Shown piece by piece: positions 1 through 5,754 of a DNA stretch of 5,754 nucleotides. Each line of letters starts with the position of its first letter. Within the stretch, counting starts at the first letter, position 1. The notes beneath the pieces were generated by a model. The model had not been told where the DNA came from. It did no database searches and was given only the letters and a program-made list of their open reading frames with translations. The position numbers and the translations under genes are program-made. This DNA comes from Actinomycetota bacterium (lineage in GTDB: Bacteria; Actinomycetota; Actinomycetes; Nanopelagicales; Nanopelagicaceae), in assembly GCA_009699765.1 (NCBI GenBank), contig WLNN01000089.1, forward strand, positions 1 to 5,754. Reading direction: 5' to 3'.

Positions 1-824
1 TTGTTAGGAGCCACATAAATTCCAATTGAGTGAAGGAAATTTGCCTTCTCCTCCTCGGTAATGCGGCCTAGAAATGAGAATCGACCATGAAGAGCTGAAG
101 GAACGGATTCTAGAAACTTTGCACTGTCTCCAGGACCGGCAACAATTACTTTGACATCTGGATTCTTTTGAATGATTGCAGGAAGGGATTCGACGAGTAA
201 GGCAAGTCCTTTTCGTGGTTCTTCAAAGCGGCCAATGAATCCAATTGACTGCCCACTCCATTCAGGAATATTCACACCATTGGCTAGCTTCGTCGCATAA
301 ATACCATTCGGAACTACCACCGCATCGGTCTCTAGGTGTTCAGTCAGTGTCGATCGCGCCGCTTCGCTAACGGCGATACGAGCTGTCAATTTCTCAATCA
401 CAGGTTCAAGAATTGGACCGATTGCAAATATTGCTTTCTGTCGTTTCGCTGAAGCATGAAAGGTGCCGACCATTGGTCCTTCGGCAGCAAAGCAAGCAAG
501 AAGCGAAATCGATGGAATTGCTGGTTCATGCAAATGAAGTAAATCGAAATCTCCTTGATTAATCCATTGACGAACTCGTGAAAAGGCAATCGGTCCAAAG
601 AGGATTCTTGCCACAGCACCGTTGTATGGGATCGAAATTGGCTTTCCGGCGTCCACTAGATAGTCAGGTAGATCAACCTCCTCGCTGACCGGCGCTAACA
701 CTGAGACGTAATGTCCTCGCGAGATTAAATACGAGGCAAGATCAGCAATGTGGGCTTGAACTCCCCCTGGAGTATCCCAGCCATATGGGCAGACAATTCC
801 TATACGTTTTCGTTCGAAAGTCAT
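1..824 (-). CDS. pimA: Phosphatidylinositol alpha-mannosyltransferase PimA (3' end cut by window edge)
   Basis: GT4-family GT-B glycosyltransferase that moves mannose from GDP-mannose to phosphatidylinositol at the cytoplasmic face of the membrane, the first step of PIM synthesis. I translated 274 codons from ATG 824. The N-terminal acceptor domain has VCPYGWDTPGGVQ (residues 11-23), the P66-Y-N-G-A-V-A-R73 loop, HLHEPAIPS (97-105) and TFHAS with H123. The donor domain starts with PNG (172-174) and GRFEEPRKG (198-206). By comparison with M. smegmatis PimA, R199 and K205 match donor-binding R196 and K202, H123 matches H118, G21 matches G16, and R73 matches R68; the serine of the YNGSVAR loop is alanine here (A70). 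The last hundred or so residues, including the expected E-x7-E segment, lie outside the window. The start overlaps the acyltransferase stop (ATGA), with GAAGGA eight bases upstream. Other GT4 enzymes are possible in principle, but motifs and synteny favour PimA strongly. Confidence 0.94.
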   Translation of the reverse strand, partial: MTFERKRIGIVCPYGWDTPGGVQAHIADLASYLISRGHYVSVLAPVSEEVDLPDYLVDAGKPISIPYNGAVARILFGPIAFSRVRQWINQGDFDLLHLHEPAIPSISLLACFAAEGPMVGTFHASAKRQKAIFAIGPILEPVIEKLTARIAVSEAARSTLTEHLETDAVVVPNGIYATKLANGVNIPEWSGQSIGFIGRFEEPRKGLALLVESLPAIIQKNPDVKVIVAGPGDSAKFLESVPSALHGRFSFLGRITEEEKANFLHSIGIYVAPN

Positions 825-1699
825 GAGTAAATTCCTTCGCCGATCCAAATGCGTTGGAGCATATGCCAATCCTGTGGCGCTTTTGAAATTCCTGCTTCGA
901 ATGCGGTTGCCAAAGACTGAACCGTTTCATTTACACGTTGGCTTTCGTTGCCGTGAGTTGAAAGAACAATCTCTTGGAAATTAATATGGATACCAATCTC
1001 TGTGTAGCTAACATGGGCTGCAACTAAAGGAACAGACTCCTTAATAGCTAGCACTGCTGGACCGGCGGGCATCTTTGCGATTTTGCCGAAGAAATTCACC
1101 TCTATCCCAGAATCTGACAAGTCGCGATCTGCAACCAAAGCAATCAAACGCTTTTCTCGCGCTCTCTTCATGAGAGTGATGAATGCACGTGAGTCCAATC
1201 CGAGAACCTCAAAACCCATCTCTTCTCGATATTGTAGAAATCTGCGAAAGAGCTTCTCTGGATTCAGAATTTCAGCAACAGTTACGAGTGGAATGCCTTC
1301 CTGACAGAAATATGCCCCTGCATGATCCCAATTTCCCGAATGCGGAAGCGCAATAATCACACCACGTCCTTCAGTTATTGGATCACGAAGCAGGTTTTCA
1401 CCAGTGCATGACACTGTCTGCTTAATCCGATCAGGTGACCATTTATGAATTCTGAATGTATCGCACCAATATCTGAGATAACTTTCTAGCGAAGATATTA
1501 CGAGTACTTCTAATTGCTCTTCATTAAGATTCGGTTTCACGATAGATAAATTGGTCCGAAGGCGACAAACACTTTTGCCATTTCTCTTATACATTGATTT
1601 CGAAATGGAATTGAAAAACTTATATGCACTTTTTTCAGGAAGTATGCCGACCAATTTCCAGCCGATAACGTAGGCAATATATGAGATTTGATCAACCAT
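821..1699 (-). CDS. patA: PatA-type phosphatidylinositol mannoside acyltransferase (HtrB/LpxL family)
   Basis: 292-residue membrane-associated acyltransferase of the lysophospholipid/lipid A acyltransferase (HtrB/LpxL) superfamily. The mycobacterial homologue (Rv2611c/PatA) transfers a fatty acyl chain from acyl-CoA to the mannose added by PimA. The catalytic H-x4-D motif is ALPHSGNWDH, with H120 and D125. A second conserved block is ADRDLSDSGIEVNFFG (190-205) followed by K-M-P-A-G-P (209-214), typical of the substrate-binding PxGP region. The C terminus has the family signature PQDWHMLQRIW (275-285). The N terminus is moderately hydrophobic and amphipathic rather than a clear signal peptide. 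The ATG overlaps the end of pgsA by 8 bases (1692-1699) and the stop overlaps the pimA start by 4 bases (821-824), so the three genes are surely cotranscribed and translationally coupled. Only a weak TGGA precedes the start, as expected for coupling. Acyl-chain preference and the exact acceptor cannot be read from sequence. Confidence 0.9.
   Translation of the reverse strand: MVDQISYIAYVIGWKLVGILPEKSAYKFFNSISKSMYKRNGKSVCRLRTNLSIVKPNLNEEQLEVLVISSLESYLRYWCDTFRIHKWSPDRIKQTVSCTGENLLRDPITEGRGVIIALPHSGNWDHAGAYFCQEGIPLVTVAEILNPEKLFRRFLQYREEMGFEVLGLDSRAFITLMKRAREKRLIALVADRDLSDSGIEVNFFGKIAKMPAGPAVLAIKESVPLVAAHVSYTEIGIHINFQEIVLSTHGNESQRVNETVQSLATAFEAGISKAPQDWHMLQRIWIGEGIYS
833..838 (-). promoter_or_regulatory. 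Shine-Dalgarno site for pimA
   Basis: GAAGGA on the minus strand, eight bases before ATG 824, lies inside the last codons of the acyltransferase gene. It supports ATG 824 as the pimA start and reinitiation across the ATGA stop/start overlap. It is the clearest ribosome binding site in the window. Confidence 0.7.
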
Positions 1700-2297
1700 G
1701 ATTAAAAAGTCCAGCGCGCACTACGAGGATTCTCTGTATTACAGTCACTAGACCGAGAACAAAGAGCAACCACATGCCCAAGGCAAGGACATAAGCGACA
1801 CCTAGGCCATGTAATCCGATTGCAGTTAAGGCAAGAATTATTCTCTCTGTTCGCTCAGCTATGCCGACGGTGCAAGGAATTCCGAATGATTCCGCTTTCG
1901 CTCGAATGTACGGAACCAGCATGCCGGTAACAATTGCCCCAAGAACTACTGGAGTCAGTCTGTTATCAGTACGAACGCAATAAATTGCAAGACTTCCTAG
2001 AATCGCAGCATCTGTAACTCTGTCGCAGGTCGAGTCCAGAAAACCGCCCCATTGGCTGGCACCTTTTGCCGAGACTCGTGCTATTGCTCCGTCAAAGAGA
2101 TCGCTAGCCGCAAAGAAGCAAATTACAAGAGTGCCAATAAACAGTTCGCCTTGGAAATAAAAATAGATTGCCGCAACGGTCGTTCCAAATGTTCCTATCA
2201 AGGTGACGGCGTTTGGTGTAACCCCGAGGCGAGCTGCTCCTCGAGCTATAGGCTCGATAAGGCGACTTACCGCCGGTTTAAATGCCGAACTGACCAT
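1692..2297 (-). CDS. pgsA: Phosphatidylinositol-phosphate synthase (CDP-alcohol phosphatidyltransferase)
   Basis: 201-residue integral membrane enzyme that condenses CDP-diacylglycerol with inositol 1-phosphate to give phosphatidylinositol phosphate, the precursor of PI and PIMs. The CDP-alcohol phosphotransferase signature is present: D66-x2-D69-G70-x2-A73-R74, then G84-x3-D88-x3-D92, which supplies the metal-binding aspartates. About six hydrophobic segments can be seen, near 30-48, 52-66, 97-108, 114-131, 152-168 and 170-188. The N-terminal PIARG (16-20) and the later ...AKAE...AERTER (133-152) resemble M. tuberculosis PgsA1 (Rv2612c). The gap between the AR and G parts of the signature is 9 residues, one more than usual. 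ATG 2297 is the only start available, because an in-frame TAA lies six codons upstream. No Shine-Dalgarno sequence precedes it, so it may be leaderless. It heads the pgsA-patA-pimA unit. Neighbours argue for PIP synthase over a PG-phosphate synthase. Confidence 0.93.
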   Translation of the reverse strand: MVSSAFKPAVSRLIEPIARGAARLGVTPNAVTLIGTFGTTVAAIYFYFQGELFIGTLVICFFAASDLFDGAIARVSAKGASQWGGFLDSTCDRVTDAAILGSLAIYCVRTDNRLTPVVLGAIVTGMLVPYIRAKAESFGIPCTVGIAERTERIILALTAIGLHGLGVAYVLALGMWLLFVLGLVTVIQRILVVRAGLFNHG

Positions 2298-2303
2298 GGC
2301 TTC

Positions 2304-2309
2304 ATCGTA
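2304..2309 (-). promoter_or_regulatory. Putative -10 element for leaderless pgsA transcript
   Basis: TACGAT on the minus strand ends six bases before ATG 2297. That is the distance expected if transcription begins at the A of the start codon. A -35-like TTGAAC lies at 2325-2330 on the same strand, inside the first codons of the divergent gene, with a 15-bp spacer (shorter than ideal). The absence of a ribosome binding site at pgsA fits a leaderless mRNA. No experimental start site is known to me. Confidence 0.45.
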
Positions 2310-2313
2310 GAGT
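2308..2313 (+). promoter_or_regulatory. Putative -10 element for leaderless plus-strand gene
   Basis: TAGAGT matches TANNNT and ends seven bases before ATG 2321, so a transcript could begin at or next to the start codon. The sequence before ATG 2321 (TTATCTCC) has no Shine-Dalgarno core. Its first two bases, the TA at 2308-2309, are also the first two bases of the opposing TACGAT. No good -35 hexamer is seen at the right spacing. Confidence 0.42.
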
Positions 2314-2320
2314 TATCTCC

Positions 2321-2917
2321 ATGAGTTCAACTACCCATAGCGCCGTGAAATCCATCAAAATATATGGTCACGTAAGCGCGATGCCCGAAAAGTTTGCAGG
2401 GCTTTTCAATGGCTCTGTGGCCACAGAGGTTGAACCAGAATCCGATGTGGCAATTTTTGTAGTCAACCCATCCGCCGGTATCGATGAAGCGACGATTTCC
2501 ATGTGGCGAGCTTTTGAAGAATTTCAAACCCCCCGCTTGGTATTAGTCACCGTCCTAGATGGGATGGAGTTAGATTTTGAAGATGCTGTAATGGTTGGCA
2601 ACCGCGTATTCGATTCACTTGTTACTCCATACCTTGTCCTGCATGGAGATTCAGGAACACCAATCGGTACGATCTCTCTTAAAGATTTTTCAACAAAAGA
2701 TTACTCAACTAACCCACCGACTCCTGGAACAGCAGATTCAGAACTTCAAGAGATGGTTGCTGATTTCCGTGAAGAGTATTTAGATCATATGGTTGAAATG
2801 GAAGATGGCGCCTTTGCAGCCGGAATTCTTTTTCCTGCGCTTCCCGTAAATCTCGCTAATGGTCTCGGTTTAGATTTGGTAGAAAACTATTTGGCCTCAC
2901 TACCAAGCAGCAGCTAA
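2321..2917 (+). CDS. Degenerate EF-G2-like G-domain protein (predicted pseudo-GTPase)
   Basis: 198-residue soluble protein that I read as a reduced domain I of an EF-G/EF-G2-type translational GTPase. Residues 12-30 (IKIYGHVSAMPEKF...) align by eye with the EF-G strand and P-loop (GHxxAGKTT), but M21, P22, E23 and K24 stand where G, K, T, T should be. Residues 31-42 jump straight to DVAIFVVNPSAGID (42-55), the strand and helix after switch II, so switch I and the DTPG motif are missing. RLVLVTVLDG (72-81) matches the NKxD/TKxD strand with V78 in place of lysine. LFPALPV (170-176), NGLGLDLVENYL and LPSSS (180-198) match the end of the G domain. Domains II-V are absent. ATG 2321 is the first possible start, as an in-frame TGA at 2291 is followed by no ATG, GTG or TTG. 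It is divergent from pgsA and its 3' end overlaps HIT. Nucleotide hydrolysis is unlikely; the role is unknown. Confidence 0.85.
   Translation: MSSTTHSAVKSIKIYGHVSAMPEKFAGLFNGSVATEVEPESDVAIFVVNPSAGIDEATISMWRAFEEFQTPRLVLVTVLDGMELDFEDAVMVGNRVFDSLVTPYLVLHGDSGTPIGTISLKDFSTKDYSTNPPTPGTADSELQEMVADFREEYLDHMVEMEDGAFAAGILFPALPVNLANGLGLDLVENYLASLPSSS
2413..2428. repeat. Perfect 16-bp palindrome inside the EF-G2-like gene
   Basis: CTCTGTGGCCACAGAG is self-complementary over all 16 bases with no loop. It covers codons 31-36 of the plus-strand gene, about 92 bp from its start. It has no following T-run, so it is not an intrinsic terminator. It could be a protein-binding site, a scar where the EF-G switch region was lost, or chance. 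Confidence 0.6.
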
Positions 2918-3433
2918 TTCAGCGCGAGTTTGATTGAGCAACTGCGGGAGAACTTTAGTCTTTCCAATTATTGGCATAAAATTTACATCACCTGACCACC
3001 GCGGAACAATGTGTTGATGGATGTGTGCGGCAACTCCGGCACCAGAGATCGCTCCTTGGTTCATTCCAAGATTGAAACCTTCTGCATTTGATACTTTGCG
3101 AACAACTTCCATTGCATGCGCCGATAAATCTGTGATTTCGTGCCGTTCTTGTATTGAAAGATCAGTCAGATCTGCAACATGTCGATAAGTACAAACTAGA
3201 AGATGGCCTGGATTATATGGATAGAGATTCATAACCACGTAAGCGTTTTCTCCGCGTGCAACGATCAAGCCGTCTTCATCTGAGAGAGATGGGATACGAC
3301 AGAATGGGCATTCAACATCATTGCCATCTAATGGGCGATTCTCACCACGCAAATAATCTAAACGGTGTGGAGCCCATAATCTCTGCCAGCCGTCAGGCAT
3401 CCCTGCTCCCCCATCGATTACGCGATCGGACAT
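2900..3433 (-). CDS. HIT-family protein, probable Ap4A phosphorylase/hydrolase (Rv2613c-like)
   Basis: 177-residue cytosolic histidine-triad protein. The M. tuberculosis homologue Rv2613c acts on diadenosine tetraphosphate (Ap4A). The catalytic triad HIHQHIVPRW places H137, H139 and H141 in order, with H139 the expected nucleophile by family position. Other family blocks are GWQRLWAPHRLDYL (15-28), LSDEDGLIVARG (50-61), MNLYPYNPGHLLV (68-80), FNLGMNQG (120-127) and the C-terminal GDVNFMPIIGKTKVLPQLL (148-166). CPFC (C42, C45) looks like half of a structural zinc site; as I recall it, this pair is not kept in Rv2613c. ATG 3433 lies six bases after the thrS stop, so it is almost certainly cotranscribed with thrS. 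Only a weak AGG precedes it. Its TAG stop lies inside the end of the convergent plus-strand gene (18-base overlap). Family membership is certain; the substrate is inferred from the homologue. Confidence 0.92.
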   Translation of the reverse strand: MSDRVIDGGAGMPDGWQRLWAPHRLDYLRGENRPLDGNDVECPFCRIPSLSDEDGLIVARGENAYVVMNLYPYNPGHLLVCTYRHVADLTDLSIQERHEITDLSAHAMEVVRKVSNAEGFNLGMNQGAISGAGVAAHIHQHIVPRWSGDVNFMPIIGKTKVLPQLLNQTRAELAAAW

Positions 3434-3439
3434 GAGTAG

Positions 3440-5428
3440 TTAAACCTGAACTCGATCAGAAACTGCTTTAGAGATTTCCTTTATTGCATCCGCTATTGGT
3501 ACGCCGTTCTTCTGATCGCCATTGCGATAACGGAATGAGACTGCGCCAGCATTCATATCTTCTTCGCCAGCAATCAACATAAATGGGATTTTCTGCATCT
3601 GCGCGTTACGAACCTTCTTCTGCATGCGATCATCAGAGACATCAATATCCGCACGAATTCCAGCCAACTTCATCTGTTTTACAACACCGGTGAGGTAATC
3701 CGCAAAGGTATCAGCCACTGGAATTGCCATAACTTGAACTGGCGCTAACCAAGGAGGGAAGGCTCCGGAATAATGCTCGGTAAGAACACCAAAAAATCTT
3801 TCGATAGATCCAAAGAGCGCTCTATGAATCATGACTGGACGTTGACGCGTTCCATCTGAAGCTGCGTATTCAAGTTCGAATCGCTGCGGCAATTGGAAAT
3901 CAACTTGAATAGTAGACATCTGCCAAGTACGGCCGATGGCATCTTTTGCTTGCACTGAGATCTTCGGACCGTAGAAAGCAGCGCCACCTTCATCTAGAAC
4001 TAACTCAAGATTCTGAGCCAATGCAGCCTTTCTAAGGGCTTCTGTCGCTTCTTCCCAATCAGCATCTTCTCCAACAGACTTCTCGGGATTACGAGTTGAA
4101 AGCTCAAGATAGAAATCCTCTAACCCATAATCACGGAGTAAATTAAGGACGAAGGTGAGAAGTGAATCGAGCTCGTCGGGCATCTGCTCCTTGGTGCAGT
4201 AAATGTGCGCATCATCTTGCGTGAATCCTCGAGCTCGTGTGATCCCATGAAGAACGCCGGATTTTTCGTAGCGATAAACGGTTCCAAATTCAAAGAGTCG
4301 CAGCGGCAACTCGCGGTAAGAACGACCTCTTGCTTGAAAAATTAAATTGTGGAAAGGGCAGTTCATAGGCTTCATGTAGTACTGCTGGCCGGGACGTTTG
4401 ATTGTTCCGTCTTCATGGAGTTCTTCATCCATAATCATTGGCGGGTACATACCCTCGGAATACCAATCAAGGTGTCCAGACTTTTGGAATAGCGCTGCCT
4501 TTGTTAAATGAGGCGAATAAACAAACTCATAACCCTCTTCTTCGTGACGCTTGCGTGAATAATCTTCCATCGCTCTGCGAATGATTCCACCCTTAGGATG
4601 GAAAACTGCAAGACCAGAACCAATTTCATCAGGAAATGAGAACAAATCGAGCTCTTGACCAAGGCGGCGATGATCGCGCTTTTCTGCCTCTGCAAGAAGC
4701 TCCAAATATGCGTTCAATTCATCTTGTGATGGCCATGCTGTTCCATAAATTCTTTGCAGCATTGGATTCTTCTCAGAACCGCGCCAATAAGCACCAGCAC
4801 TTCTCATTAATTTAAATGCAGGAATGTGCTTTGTTGAAGGAAGATGAGGACCTCGGCATAAATCAGACCAGACCGGCTGTCCATCGCGACCTAAATTGTC
4901 ATAAATCGTAAGTTCACTTCCACCAACTTCAACGCTTGCTTCTTCTCCCGCCGGACCCTTAAGTCCTATGAGCTCGCATTTGTAAGGCTCGTTAGCTAAT
5001 TCAACCAACGCCTCTGCTTCGGTAGTGACACGACGCTTGAAGCGCTGACCATCTTTAACAATCTTGCGCATCGCTGATTCAATTTTTTCAAGATCGTCAG
5101 GATTGAATGGGCTTTGTGGATCAAAGTCATAATAAAACCCATCCGTGATTGGAGGACCAATACCTAAACGAGTTTGAGCAAATACTTGTTGTACTGCCTG
5201 CGCCATTACGTGAGCAGTTGAATGTCGAAGCACAGCCAATCCCTCAGGCGATGAAATCGAGATTCCTTCAATGACATCTCCATCAACAATGTCGGTCCAA
5301 AGGTCGCGAAGAACACCGTTGATTTTGCAGACAACAATCTCCTTGCGCTCTGCAAAGATCTGGGTTGGACGCTGGTCAGCAGCAACTATCTGATCCAGGC
5401 CGTCTACCTTGATTGCGATATCGGACAT
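3440..5428 (-). CDS. thrS: Threonyl-tRNA synthetase
   Basis: 662-residue class II aminoacyl-tRNA synthetase that charges tRNA-Thr with threonine in the cytoplasm. The full bacterial domain order is present: N-terminal TGS domain (about 1-62); the N2 editing domain that removes mischarged serine, with H69-x3-H73 and C191/H195 (SDLCRGPH); the catalytic core (about 255-560); and the anticodon-binding domain (about 563-662). Zinc ligands expected for threonine selection are C357 (MNCPFH), H408 (DDAHIY) and H535 (MIHRALFGS). Motif 2 is [11 protein letters not shown] (381-391) with R386 and E388. Motif 3 is [11 protein letters not shown] with R544. Length is normal and no key residue is missing. 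ATG 5428 begins four bases after the upstream stop, with TAGG about eight bases before it, which points to an operon. I see no room for a T-box leader. Confidence 0.98.
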   Translation of the reverse strand: MSDIAIKVDGLDQIVAADQRPTQIFAERKEIVVCKINGVLRDLWTDIVDGDVIEGISISSPEGLAVLRHSTAHVMAQAVQQVFAQTRLGIGPPITDGFYYDFDPQSPFNPDDLEKIESAMRKIVKDGQRFKRRVTTEAEALVELANEPYKCELIGLKGPAGEEASVEVGGSELTIYDNLGRDGQPVWSDLCRGPHLPSTKHIPAFKLMRSAGAYWRGSEKNPMLQRIYGTAWPSQDELNAYLELLAEAEKRDHRRLGQELDLFSFPDEIGSGLAVFHPKGGIIRRAMEDYSRKRHEEEGYEFVYSPHLTKAALFQKSGHLDWYSEGMYPPMIMDEELHEDGTIKRPGQQYYMKPMNCPFHNLIFQARGRSYRELPLRLFEFGTVYRYEKSGVLHGITRARGFTQDDAHIYCTKEQMPDELDSLLTFVLNLLRDYGLEDFYLELSTRNPEKSVGEDADWEEATEALRKAALAQNLELVLDEGGAAFYGPKISVQAKDAIGRTWQMSTIQVDFQLPQRFELEYAASDGTRQRPVMIHRALFGSIERFFGVLTEHYSGAFPPWLAPVQVMAIPVADTFADYLTGVVKQMKLAGIRADIDVSDDRMQKKVRNAQMQKIPFMLIAGEEDMNAGAVSFRYRNGDQKNGVPIADAIKEISKAVSDRVQV

Positions 5429-5432
5429 AGGA

Positions 5433-5754
5433 CTAGCCTACCGAAAAGTATTCAACCTTTTCTCGCATTTGAGCATTAAAGGCTTCTGATGCGGACCCGA
5501 TGGGCAGTCGATGTTCGCCTATCTGCAAAACTGGCTGTGCGATCTTTAAGCTGCTCAAGAGTGTCACCTCTTTGGCATCAGGAATCTCAGAGATGTGAAT
5601 ATTTCGTACCTCCACCCCGCAACGCTCAATGGCAATTGCTCGCATAATGCCAGGCAATATCCCTGCAGAAATCGGTGGTGTCTGCCATTTGTTATCGAAT
5701 AGAAAGGCAATATTCGAAAGACCGGTCTCAGTTACAAAATTCCCACCATCAAAA
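5433..5754 (-). CDS. Class IV PLP aminotransferase/lyase, C-terminal part (possibly PabC-like); 5' end outside window
   Basis: The reading frame is open from the window's right edge to a TAG at 5433 and gives the last 106 residues. They show the fold-type IV signature: [15 protein letters not shown] (the E-x3-SN stretch that binds pyridoxal phosphate), a TPP-x3-AGILPGIMR block, and the later [14 protein letters not shown], in the position of the family's ADEVFLTNSL. Class IV includes branched-chain aminotransferase, D-amino-acid aminotransferase and 4-amino-4-deoxychorismate lyase (PabC, folate synthesis). The short C terminus and S-S-L-K-I-A-Q-P-V pattern make PabC a fair guess, not a firm call. 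The catalytic lysine lies upstream of the window. A TTG at 5657 is an internal leucine codon, not a start. It is followed after four bases by thrS on the same strand, so the two are likely cotranscribed. Confidence 0.85.
   Translation of the reverse strand, partial: FDGGNFVTETGLSNIAFLFDNKWQTPPISAGILPGIMRAIAIERCGVEVRNIHISEIPDAKEVTLLSSLKIAQPVLQIGEHRLPIGSASEAFNAQMREKVEYFSVG

Noticed and set aside
398..930. Minus-strand open frames at 398-619 and 742-930
   Set aside because: They are out of frame with pimA and the end of patA, which are supported by family motifs through the same bases.
1083..1304. Plus-strand open frame within the acyltransferase gene
   Set aside because: It is antisense to a conserved coding region and its product shows no recognisable motif.
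2052..2324. Plus-strand open frame antisense to pgsA whose TGA overlaps ATG 2321 as ATGA
   Set aside because: Its translation is rich in Cys, Ser, Lys and Arg, has no fold-like pattern, and mirrors the conserved pgsA frame. The ATGA overlap looks accidental.
2327..2783. Open frames at 2327-2527 (minus) and 2595-2783 (plus) inside the EF-G2-like gene
   Set aside because: The 2321-2917 frame is the only one with EF-G-like content and a sensible start. The others are shadows.
2903..2930. Possible terminator hairpin (GCTAATTCAGC) near the convergent gene ends
   Set aside because: The stem is only three base pairs and no T-run follows on either strand.
4504..4695. Minus-strand open frame inside thrS
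   Set aside because: It is out of frame with the intact ThrRS catalytic domain.
5429..5432. T-box or leader regulation of thrS
   Set aside because: Only four bases separate thrS from the preceding gene, leaving no room for a leader.
5433..5657. A 74-residue gene starting at TTG 5657
   Set aside because: The frame is open upstream to the window edge and the upstream residues carry the class IV PLP signature, so this is the tail of a longer gene.
1..5754. tRNA/rRNA genes, CRISPR arrays, insertion sequences, phage or defence genes
   Set aside because: None seen on reading. The window is filled by housekeeping genes, with no direct-repeat arrays or transposase-like frames.

Overview
The window is almost wholly coding and looks like a compact, moderately low-GC actinobacterial chromosome. 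The minus-strand gene order thrS, HIT protein, pgsA (phosphatidylinositol-phosphate synthase), PatA-type acyltransferase, pimA matches the Mycobacterium tuberculosis block Rv2614c to Rv2610c, and each protein recognisably resembles its counterpart. Phosphatidylinositol mannoside (PIM) synthesis is an actinobacterial trait. The modest G+C (mid-40s percent by eye), near-zero spacers and start/stop overlaps suggest a streamlined lineage such as the freshwater acI/Nanopelagicales group. That assignment is inference.

Layout from right to left, in the direction of most transcription: the C-terminal part of a class IV PLP aminotransferase/lyase, possibly PabC-like (5433-5754, cut by the edge); thrS, threonyl-tRNA synthetase (3440-5428); a HIT-family nucleotide hydrolase/phosphorylase (2900-3433); then one gene on the opposite strand (2321-2917); then pgsA (1692-2297), the PatA-type acyltransferase (821-1699) and pimA (1-824, cut by the left edge). 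pgsA, patA and pimA overlap by 8 and 4 bases and must be one translationally coupled unit. It makes the PI-phosphate head group lipid, adds the first mannose (PimA) and acylates that mannose (PatA). ThrRS and HIT are plausibly linked through Ap4A, a synthetase by-product that the mycobacterial HIT homologue degrades.

The most unusual item is the 198-residue plus-strand gene between HIT and pgsA. It reads as a shrunken G domain of an EF-G2-like elongation factor. The remains of the P-loop, the strand before NKxD/TKxD and the end of domain I can be followed. The Walker A Gly-Lys-Thr residues are replaced, the switch I/switch II/DTPG block is missing, the NKxD lysine is lost, and domains II to V are absent. 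The frame is open throughout, so it looks like a kept pseudo-GTPase rather than a fresh pseudogene. It starts 23 bp from pgsA, divergently, and neither start has a convincing Shine-Dalgarno sequence. Each start instead has a TANNNT -10-like hexamer 6-7 bases upstream, and the two hexamers share the same TA dinucleotide. This suggests a compact bidirectional promoter giving two leaderless mRNAs. A perfect 16-bp palindrome lies in the plus-strand gene exactly where the switch region is missing.

No RNA genes, insertion sequences, CRISPR arrays or clear terminators were seen, and no gene-free stretch exceeds about 25 bases.
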